From Alkalimonas sp. (GTDB lineage Bacteria; Pseudomonadota; Gammaproteobacteria; Enterobacterales; Alteromonadaceae): a stretch of DNA of 6,779 bases. The stretch spans positions 1 through 6,779 of the forward strand of contig JAIUMG010000178.1 in the NCBI GenBank assembly GCA_022565655.1, in the 5' to 3' direction. Shown here one piece after another: positions 1-5,085 of the stretch (position 1 is the first letter of the stretch; each line of letters starts with the position of its first letter). Made by a program: the position numbers and the translations under genes. The notes beneath the pieces are model-generated. The model was not told the origin of the DNA and ran no database searches. It worked only from the letters and a program-made list of their open reading frames with translations.

Positions 1-153
1 ATCCTGATTCAGCTCATCGACAAACTCGAGAACATAAGCAAGGCCAGAGCAGCCGGTGGTTTTTACCCCAACGCGCAGCCCTAAGCCTTTACCACGATTA
101 GCAAGAAAATGGCGAACACGCTCCGCCGCAGCTGTCGTCATTGAAATCGCCAT
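1..153 (-). CDS. iscA: Iron-sulfur cluster assembly protein IscA (partial, C-terminus outside window)
   Basis: IscA is an A-type carrier of the Isc system that binds iron or an Fe-S cluster and delivers it to apo-proteins in the cytoplasm. Only the first 51 residues are present; the family is about 107 residues long, so the C-terminal half with the Cys-Gly-Cys pair lies beyond the left edge. The visible part begins MAISMTTAAAERVRHFLANR and contains the TTGCSGLAYVLEFVDE segment, whose Cys35 is the first of the three conserved cluster ligands. The ATG at 153-151 is preferred because it aligns with the E. coli N-terminus and has an AGGAG Shine-Dalgarno sequence just upstream, inside the end of iscU. 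Only two bases separate it from the iscU stop, so it is clearly cotranscribed. The truncation is caused by the window edge and is not a pseudogene. Confidence 0.96.
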   Translation of the reverse strand, partial: MAISMTTAAAERVRHFLANRGKGLGLRVGVKTTGCSGLAYVLEFVDELNQD

Positions 154-155
154 GC

Positions 156-545
156 TTACTCCTGACTACCATGCTTCTGCTGGTAGTCGGCGATAGCCGC
201 TTTGATCGCATCTTCGGCCAGAATCGAACAGTGGATCTTAACCGGGGGCAAAGCCAGCTCCTGAGCAATATCGGTGTTTTTAATGTCCTGAGCCTGCGCC
301 AGAGTTTTCCCTTTGACCCACTCGGTCACCAACGAACTGGATGCAATAGCACTGCCACAACCATAGGTTTTAAAGCGTGCATCTTCAATGATGCCCTCAG
401 CGTTTACTTTTAACTGTAAACGCATCACGTCACCACAGGCCGGTGCGCCGACCATACCAGTAGCGATCGTCGGATCGTCTTTTTCAAAAGCACCCACATT
501 GCGGGGGTTTTCATAGTGATCTATTACTTTGCTGCTGTAAGCCAT
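156..545 (-). CDS. iscU: Fe-S cluster assembly scaffold IscU
   Basis: IscU is the scaffold on which a [2Fe-2S] cluster is built from iron and the sulfur delivered by IscS, before HscA/HscB help transfer it to targets. The 129-residue product matches the usual length of about 128. All three cluster-ligand cysteines are visible: Cys37 in GAPACGD, Cys63 in YGCGSAIASSS and Cys106 in KIHCS. Asp39, which modulates cluster stability, is present two residues after Cys37. The LPPVK motif recognised by the HscA chaperone is at residues 99-103. The start is supported by a strong AGGAGG at 559-554, eight bases before the ATG. The gene lies 32 bases after iscS and two bases before iscA, in the standard iscRSUA order. 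Nothing is missing or odd. Confidence 0.98.
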   Translation of the reverse strand: MAYSSKVIDHYENPRNVGAFEKDDPTIATGMVGAPACGDVMRLQLKVNAEGIIEDARFKTYGCGSAIASSSLVTEWVKGKTLAQAQDIKNTDIAQELALPPVKIHCSILAEDAIKAAIADYQQKHGSQE

Positions 546-577
546 ACCTGTTACCTCCTGAGTCAGTCAAGTGAGCG

Positions 578-1792
578 TTAGTGAGCAACCCACGCAACTG
601 AATTTAAATCGATACCGTCTTTGTACATATCCCACAAGGGCGACATGTCACGCAGGCGAGTGATGGCGTCATTGACAATTTTGATGGTGTGGTCGATCTC
701 TTCTTCGGTGGTGTAACGACCAATGCTGAAACGGATTGAGCTATGCGCCAGCTCATCACTCATGCCCAACGCCCTGAGCACATAAGATGGCTCCAAACTG
801 GCTGATGTACAGGCAGACCCAGATGACACAGCAATATCTTTTAGCGCCATAATCAATGACTCACCTTCAACATAGTTAAAGCTGATATTGGTAATACCAG
901 GCACTCGTTGTGCATCATCACCATTAAGGAAGACTTGCTCAATATCTTTTACGCCATCCCACAAGCGCTGGCGCAAGGTCTCAAAACGCTGACGCTCAGT
1001 CGCCATTTCATCTTTAGCGATACGGAAGGCTTCACCCATCCCAACAATTTGGTGGGTGGCCAGTGTACCAGAGCGCATACCACGCTCATGACCACCACCA
1101 TGTGTTTGTGCTTCCAGCCGGATGCGTGGCTTGCGGCGCACGTACAGTGCTCCAACCCCTTTAGGGCCATAAATTTTATGCGCAGAAAACGACATCAGGT
1201 CGACTTTCAGCTGCTGTAAATCAATATCGACTTTACCGGCTGCCTGAGCCGCATCGACATGAAAAATAATGCCTTTTTCACGGCACAACTCACCAATAGC
1301 AGGAATATCCTGCACTACACCAATTTCATTATTGACAAACATAATGCTGATCAGAACGGTGTCGGGACGAATAGCGGCTTTCAGCGCATCCATATCCACC
1401 AAACCATTGGGCAGGACATCAAGATAGGTGACTTCGTATCCTTCGCGCTCAAGCGCACGCATGGTATCCAATACCGCTTTGTGCTCTGTTTTTAAGGTAA
1501 TCAGATGCTTACCTTTTTTATGGTAAAAACCAGCAACACCTTTAATGGCCAGATTGTTCGATTCAGTGGCGCCTGAGGTCCAGACGATTTCACGTGGATC
1601 TGCGTTCACCAGCTCAGCGACCTGGCTACGAGCCAGTTCAACAGCCTCTTCGGCTTGCCAGCCGAAACGGTGAGAGCGGGACGCTGGGTTGCCATACTGG
1701 CCATCCATGGTCATATATTGCATCATCTTCTCTGCAACACGCTGATCAACCGGAGTTGTCGCCGCATAATCCAAATAAATAGGTAATTTCAT
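578..1792 (-). CDS. iscS: Cysteine desulfurase IscS
   Basis: IscS is a PLP-dependent cysteine desulfurase. It removes sulfur from L-cysteine as an enzyme-bound persulfide, leaving alanine, and passes it to IscU and to tRNA-thiolation and other sulfur acceptors. The product is 404 residues, the same length as E. coli IscS, starting MKLPIYLDYAATTPVD. PLP-site residues are visible: His104 in KTEH, Asp180 in FHVDAAQ and the Schiff-base Lys206 in SFSAHKIYGPKG. The persulfide-forming Cys328 is in the loop SSGSACTSASLEPSYVLRAL. The C-terminus (LNSVAWVAH) resembles the IscU-contacting tail of E. coli IscS. An in-frame GTG at 1804 would add four residues, but it overlaps the ribosome binding site and breaks the family N-terminus, so the ATG at 1792 is chosen. 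The gene is 21 bases downstream of iscR and shares its promoter. Confidence 0.98.
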   Translation of the reverse strand: MKLPIYLDYAATTPVDQRVAEKMMQYMTMDGQYGNPASRSHRFGWQAEEAVELARSQVAELVNADPREIVWTSGATESNNLAIKGVAGFYHKKGKHLITLKTEHKAVLDTMRALEREGYEVTYLDVLPNGLVDMDALKAAIRPDTVLISIMFVNNEIGVVQDIPAIGELCREKGIIFHVDAAQAAGKVDIDLQQLKVDLMSFSAHKIYGPKGVGALYVRRKPRIRLEAQTHGGGHERGMRSGTLATHQIVGMGEAFRIAKDEMATERQRFETLRQRLWDGVKDIEQVFLNGDDAQRVPGITNISFNYVEGESLIMALKDIAVSSGSACTSASLEPSYVLRALGMSDELAHSSIRFSIGRYTTEEEIDHTIKIVNDAITRLRDMSPLWDMYKDGIDLNSVAWVAH

Positions 1793-1798
1793 TTTTGG

Positions 1799-1803
1799 CT
1801 CCA
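1799..1803 (-). promoter_or_regulatory. iscS ribosome binding site (decides start)
   Basis: TGGAG on the minus strand lies six bases before the ATG at 1792. It overlaps the upstream in-frame GTG at 1804-1802, which therefore has no Shine-Dalgarno sequence of comparable quality. This supports the MKLPIYLD start for IscS. Confidence 0.7.
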
Positions 1804-1813
1804 CTTAGGCTGC

Positions 1814-2290
1814 CTACAGCTGGCAACTCACTTCAATATCATTCATCGTTCGAGGGGCTTTTTCCTGGCGCTTGGCGACCATTTGTACGTCGTTTTGTTG
1901 AACCAGCTCACCGAGCGTGATCCCCGCTAAAAAGTCTTCGATACGCTGGCTTAAGTCACTCCATAAGCTGTGCGTTAAACAGCGCACACCGCCCTGACAA
2001 TCTGACTTGCCCTGACAGCGCGTCGCATCAATGGATTCATCCACAGCGCTAATCACTTCAGCAATAGCAATTTCAGCCGGAGCTCGCCCCAACTGATAAC
2101 CGCCACCGGGCCCACGCACACTACTAACTAAGCCTTGTTTTCGTAACCGGGCAAAAAGCTGTTCTAAATAAGACAAAGAAATGCCTTGGCGCTCTGAAAT
2201 ATCCGCCAGTGACACCGGGCCACTATGATTATGCAGAGCGACGTCTAACATCGCAGTCACTGCGTAGCGTCCTTTGGATGTCAATCTCAT
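1814..2290 (-). CDS. iscR: Fe-S cluster-responsive transcriptional regulator IscR
   Basis: IscR is an Rrf2-family winged-helix regulator that carries a [2Fe-2S] cluster. With its cluster it represses its own isc operon, so cluster demand sets operon expression; the apo-form controls other promoters. The product is 158 residues (E. coli 162). The winged helix occupies about residues 1-70, with the recognition region SLSYLEQLFARLRKQGLVSSVRGPGGGYQL typical of Rrf2 proteins. The cluster ligands are all present: Cys92, Cys98 and Cys104 in the CQGKSDCQGGVRCLTH stretch, plus His107. The start MRLTSKGRYAVTAMLDVALH matches the family, and a TGGAG lies nine bases before the ATG. It is the first gene of the iscRSUA operon and follows a promoter carrying its own predicted operators, which fits autoregulation. 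The tail after about residue 135 differs from E. coli, as is usual in this family. Confidence 0.97.
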   Translation of the reverse strand: MRLTSKGRYAVTAMLDVALHNHSGPVSLADISERQGISLSYLEQLFARLRKQGLVSSVRGPGGGYQLGRAPAEIAIAEVISAVDESIDATRCQGKSDCQGGVRCLTHSLWSDLSQRIEDFLAGITLGELVQQNDVQMVAKRQEKAPRTMNDIEVSCQL

Positions 2291-2338
2291 GTCATGCTCC
2301 AGATGGCGTTGCCGTCAAGGGTTTGGTTCATGCATGAC

Positions 2339-2366
2339 ATTGTACATTCCCGACTATTTTAGTCAA
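2339..2366 (-). promoter_or_regulatory. Promoter of the iscRSUA operon
   Basis: On the minus strand a -35 hexamer TTGACT (2366-2361) is followed after 16 bases by a -10 hexamer TACAAT (2344-2339), a strong sigma70-like pair. Transcription would begin near 2332, giving a leader of about 42 bases before the iscR ATG. The -35 lies inside the predicted IscR operator at 2346-2370, the same arrangement as in the E. coli iscR promoter, so bound IscR would block RNA polymerase. Confidence 0.8.
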
Positions 2367-2370
2367 GTAT
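2346..2370 (-). promoter_or_regulatory. IscR type 1 operator, near-consensus
   Basis: This 25-base site reads ATACTTGACT-AAAAT-AGTCGGGAAT on the minus strand. Compared from memory with the published type 1 IscR consensus, it fits at 24 of 25 positions. Its core at 2352-2364 is a perfect inverted repeat (GACTA-TTT-TAGTC). It covers the -35 hexamer and most of the spacer of the iscR promoter. Holo-IscR would be expected to repress here when Fe-S supply is sufficient. Confidence 0.85.
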
Positions 2371-2395
2371 AAAACCATGTAATATAGTCAGGTAT
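2371..2395 (-). promoter_or_regulatory. Second IscR-like operator, one half degenerate
   Basis: Immediately upstream of the first operator, a further 25 bases read ATACCTGACTATATTA and then CATGGTTTT on the minus strand. The first 16 positions fit the type 1 IscR consensus fully. The distal half departs from it, giving 20 of 25 matches by my count. The two sites abut with a centre-to-centre distance of 25 bases. E. coli iscR also has two IscR sites, so a weaker second site is plausible, but the binding is inferred. Confidence 0.55.
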
Positions 2396-2403
2396 TAAGC
2401 ACA

Positions 2404-3213
2404 TCAGATTTCAGGGTCAAAAGCCTCTAAATCCTGCTTGCGTTGCTTTGCGGCACGCTGTTCTGCTTTTTTAAAATCATCATCATCAACTTCAACACTG
2501 GGCATGTCTTCGCACACATTGCCACCAAGTTCATTAATACTGTGACAAAGTTCTGCAACGCGCTTATCCAGGACGTGAATATGGTCCAACATCCGGCCAA
2601 TCGCATTGGCTACGGGGTCAGGGTTATCGGCCGAAACGGCATAAGCGTTAAAACCATACTTCTGCGCCAACTCTAGGCGTTCTTCATCCATTTCAGCGCC
2701 AGTTTGCGCCACAACCCGACCCGGGATCCCCACTACGGTTGCCCCATCAGGTACATCTTTCACCACCACAGCATTGGAGCCAATACGGGCATTTTTGCCT
2801 ACTGTCAGCGGGCCAAGCACTTTGGCACCAGCGCCAATCACCACACCATGTTCCAGTGTCGGGTGTCGTTTCCCGGCCTTCCAACTGGTGCCGCCTAAGG
2901 TCACCCCATGGTACAAGGTACAGTCATCACCAATCAGCGCCGTTTCACCGATCACCACGCCCATGCCATGGTCGATAAAAAAACGGCGGCCAATGGTTGC
3001 TCCTGGGTGGATCTCGATACCGGTCAGCCATCGAGTGATCGAACTGAGAAAGCGAGCCAGCCACTTCCAGTTCGCTCGCCACAACCGATGGTTAAGCCGG
3101 TGCCACCAAATGGCATGCAGGCCGGGATAATTGGTCAGAACTTCAAAAGTGGTGCGTGCCGCCGGGTCACGCTCAAATACACTATGAATATCTTCTTTTA
3201 TCCCACCAAACAT
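2404..3213 (-). CDS. cysE: Serine O-acetyltransferase CysE
   Basis: CysE acetylates L-serine with acetyl-CoA to O-acetylserine, the committed step of cysteine synthesis in the cytoplasm. The 269-residue product has an alpha-helical N-terminal part (residues 1-65), then a left-handed beta-helix of hexapeptide repeats (about 66-170). By alignment with E. coli CysE, the catalytic His158 corresponds to His82 (FIDHGMGVVIGET), His193 to His117 (KRHPTL) and the acidic Asp143 to Glu67 (GIEIHPGA). It belongs to the CysE/EpsC type with the GIEIHPGA motif. A tail of about 95 residues follows, with an acidic patch (EVDDDD), a basic patch and a terminal isoleucine, the residue other CysE proteins insert into cysteine synthase CysK. 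The start shares one base with the trmJ stop (TGATG), suggesting coupled translation. Its place before iscRSUA links cysteine supply to the cysteine-consuming IscS. Confidence 0.96.
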   Translation of the reverse strand: MFGGIKEDIHSVFERDPAARTTFEVLTNYPGLHAIWWHRLNHRLWRANWKWLARFLSSITRWLTGIEIHPGATIGRRFFIDHGMGVVIGETALIGDDCTLYHGVTLGGTSWKAGKRHPTLEHGVVIGAGAKVLGPLTVGKNARIGSNAVVVKDVPDGATVVGIPGRVVAQTGAEMDEERLELAQKYGFNAYAVSADNPDPVANAIGRMLDHIHVLDKRVAELCHSINELGGNVCEDMPSVEVDDDDFKKAEQRAAKQRKQDLEAFDPEI

Positions 3214-3959
3214 CAGCGCTGCCCTTGCTCGGAGGACGCCGCTTTAATACGCTTTTGTATCGAGGTAAGAATACCGCGCAAAATATTGTATTCAGCTTCT
3301 TCTGGCCTGGCTCGGTTAAACATCCGTTTTAACTTGGTCATCACCAGACCAGGATGCTGCCTCACAATAAAACCAGTCTCATCCAGCGTTTGTTCCAGAT
3401 GCTGATAAAAATTCTCCATCTGAGCCGAGCTCGGGTACTTGATATCAGCAGCTTCTGCACCAGCTTGTTGGCCAGCCAAATAGGCCACTCGCGTTTCATA
3501 AGCAACAATTTGCACAGCCATCGCCAGATTCAATGAGCTATAGTCAGGGTTGGCGGGAATGCAAACATGATAATTGCAAAGCTGCAGCTCTTCGTTGGTC
3601 AAACCATTATTTTCACGGCCAAACACCAGGGCCACCTCATGCTGAGCGGCTTCAGCGATGGCCAGCTCCCCGCAAGCACGGGGTTCCAGCATGGGCCAGG
3701 ATAAGGTTCGGGAGCGGGCACTTGCTCCCACCACCAAGCCACAATCGGCAACCGCGGGAGCCAGGCTGTCAAACTGCTCTGCAGAACTTAATAACTCACT
3801 GGCTCCTGCCGCCAGTGCATAAGCATGCCCATCGATTTCAGCCTGCGGCTGAACCAGACAGAGGCGACTGAGCCCCATGGTTTTCATTGCCCGCGCGACC
3901 GAGCCAATATTGCCGCTGTGTGATGTGCCAACCAATACGATTTTAATACGCTCTAACAT
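3213..3959 (-). CDS. trmJ: tRNA (cytidine/uridine-32-2'-O)-methyltransferase TrmJ
   Basis: TrmJ is a SPOUT-class enzyme that uses SAM to methylate the ribose of nucleotide 32 in the tRNA anticodon loop. The product is 248 residues (E. coli 246). The N-terminal SPOUT domain (about 1-160) begins MLERIKIVLVGTSHSGNIGS and carries Arg23 in VARAMKTMGL. The knotted SAM-binding segments follow: LVVGASARSRTLSWPM (75-90), LVFGRENNGLTNEEL (111-125) and YSSLNLAMAVQ (140-150). A helical C-terminal extension used in tRNA binding completes the protein. An in-frame GTG at 4001 would add 14 residues that do not match the family and would overlap the predicted -10 hexamer, so the ATG at 3959 is chosen despite only a weak GGGTGG ribosome site. 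It heads a probable trmJ-cysE transcript and is divergent from the exported methyltransferase gene. Confidence 0.95.
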   Translation of the reverse strand: MLERIKIVLVGTSHSGNIGSVARAMKTMGLSRLCLVQPQAEIDGHAYALAAGASELLSSAEQFDSLAPAVADCGLVVGASARSRTLSWPMLEPRACGELAIAEAAQHEVALVFGRENNGLTNEELQLCNYHVCIPANPDYSSLNLAMAVQIVAYETRVAYLAGQQAGAEAADIKYPSSAQMENFYQHLEQTLDETGFIVRQHPGLVMTKLKRMFNRARPEEAEYNILRGILTSIQKRIKAASSEQGQR

Positions 3960-3984
3960 AAGCCACCCAAATTGAAGACCCGAT

Positions 3985-4013
3985 ATTCTACCATAGAGCA
4001 CTAAAACTGTGAC
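3985..4013 (-). promoter_or_regulatory. Predicted promoter of trmJ-cysE
   Basis: On the minus strand, GTCACA (4013-4008, four of six -35 matches) is followed after 17 bases by TAGAAT (3990-3985). The -10 is preceded by TGG, the extended -10 pattern. Transcription would start near 3978, about 20 bases before the trmJ ATG at 3959. This excludes the longer GTG start at 4001. The call rests on sequence match only. Confidence 0.55.
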
Positions 4014-4059
4014 CCCCCTACGCCAGCAAGGGTATATTTATTCCCATAAAGAAGTACCC

Positions 4060-4088
4060 GCCACAGAAAAAGACCAGCCACTTATAAT
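4060..4088 (+). promoter_or_regulatory. Possible promoter for the methyltransferase-purD unit
   Basis: A perfect -10 hexamer TATAAT at 4083-4088 lies 17 bases after GCCACA (4060-4065), which matches only three of six -35 positions. Transcription from here would begin near 4095 and leave a leader of about 150 bases before the ATG at 4246. No strong operator, riboswitch or hairpin was recognised in that leader. A weaker alternative is TATTAT at 4206-4211. This is the main content of the 286-base gap between trmJ and the rightward gene. Confidence 0.35.
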
Positions 4089-4233
4089 GGCAGCAAGTTC
4101 AACTGATGGTAATCGCTGCTTTTTATTGTCGGCTTTGATACACTAACGCCGAGCTTCAACGGTGTGAGTGGTGCTCTGTTTTTTTGCAGATGCGCACCGG
4201 GTGTTTATTATCCATACAAACAAACTGACTCAA

Positions 4234-4238
4234 AAGGA
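4234..4238 (+). promoter_or_regulatory. Ribosome binding site of the exported methyltransferase (decides start)
   Basis: AAGGA sits seven bases before the ATG at 4246. The reading frame stays open upstream to 4168, but that extension has no comparable ribosome site and would bury the signal peptide 26 residues inside the protein. The ATG at 4246 is therefore the start. Confidence 0.8.
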
Positions 4239-4245
4239 TACTCCC

Positions 4246-5070
4246 ATGACTCTTAACCTCCAACGCATCGTACCAGCTGTGCTTTCAGCTTTATTGCTCA
4301 GCATTCCCGCCTCGGCCTCTGACAACGCACTTCAGGCTGCGGTTGATCATCCGAGCCGCACAGACGTCAATACAGCCCGGGATCGCTTCCGTAATCCTGT
4401 AGAAACACTAAGCTTTTTTGAAGTCACTCCATCCAGCCATGTGGTTGAAATCGCTCCTGGTGCCGGTTGGTATACTGAAATACTGGCCCCTCTGCTGCGT
4501 GAAGATGGTTTGCTGTATGCCGCTCACTTCCCTGCCAATAGCAGCTCCGATTATGCCCAACGCACCTTGCGCGCTTTTAAAGAGAAAATGGCGGCCAACG
4601 AGGTGTACAGCAAAGTCAAACTGACAGAGTTCGCGCCCGTTGAAGGCATTGAAATTGCACCAGCCAATAGCGCCGATGTGGTACTCACCTTTCGTAACCT
4701 GCATAACTGGTACAATCAAGGGCAGGAAGCGGCCATGCTCATTGCGTTTCGCCATTTTTATACCGCATTAAAACCCGGCGGTATTCTGGGCGTGGTTGAG
4801 CACCGCTTGCCAGAAGACCGTTTGCAGAGCGACTGGCAAAACAGCGGCTATTTCCCGCAAAGTCTGGCGATTGAGCTGGCTGAACAGGTTGGATTTGAAC
4901 TGGTAGCCACCAGTGAAATTAATAGTAACCCTAGGGATACAGCAGATTACCCACGTGGTGTCTGGACACTGCCCCCAAGCCTTCGTCTTGGAGAGCAGGA
5001 TCGGGATCGCTACCTTGCCATTGGTGAGAGCGATCGTATGACCCTTAAGTTTCGTAAACCTCAACAGTAA
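4246..5070 (+). CDS. Predicted exported SAM-dependent methyltransferase-like protein (COG4798-like)
   Basis: The 274-residue product begins with a signal peptide: Arg7, a hydrophobic stretch at about 8-20, and a cleavage motif ASA|SD after residue 24. There is no lipobox cysteine. The rest looks like a class I SAM-binding Rossmann fold. Motif I is VVEIAPGAGWYTEILAPLL (66-84), a segment DVVLTFRNLHNWYN (144-157) stands at the motif IV position, and LKPGGILGVVEHR (175-187) resembles the post-motif strand. A late PRGVWTLPPSLRL (236-248) is, from memory, characteristic of COG4798 'predicted methyltransferases'. The substrate is unknown to me. SAM is not known to be abundant in the periplasm, so the protein may act on something unusual or may not be a methyltransferase. 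purD begins 15 bases downstream, suggesting a shared transcript. The fold assignment is fairly safe; export and activity are inferred. Confidence 0.75.
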   Translation: MTLNLQRIVPAVLSALLLSIPASASDNALQAAVDHPSRTDVNTARDRFRNPVETLSFFEVTPSSHVVEIAPGAGWYTEILAPLLREDGLLYAAHFPANSSSDYAQRTLRAFKEKMAANEVYSKVKLTEFAPVEGIEIAPANSADVVLTFRNLHNWYNQGQEAAMLIAFRHFYTALKPGGILGVVEHRLPEDRLQSDWQNSGYFPQSLAIELAEQVGFELVATSEINSNPRDTADYPRGVWTLPPSLRLGEQDRDRYLAIGESDRMTLKFRKPQQ

Positions 5071-5085
5071 ATATCGGAAACCCTA

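Noticed and set aside
2908..3405. A 165-codon plus-strand open frame opposite cysE/trmJ, plus several other antisense frames (for example 141-413, 908-1219, 4408-4755, 5045-5368)
   Set aside because: They lie opposite well-identified genes, resemble no known family and have low-complexity or improbable composition. They are frame shadows.
4030..4059. GGGTA...TACCC inverted repeat upstream of trmJ
   Set aside because: It has five-base arms with a 20-base loop and no clear relation to a promoter. Chance explains it.
4090..4126. GCAGC...GCTGC followed by TTTTTATT, resembling a terminator in the trmJ/methyltransferase gap
   Set aside because: The stem is only five bases with a loop of more than 20 bases, so it is too weak. 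No gene on the plus strand ends just before it.
5050..5085. Possible PurR operator before purD
   Set aside because: The TTTCGTAAACC stretch shares only a few bases with the PurR palindrome and lacks the symmetrical half.
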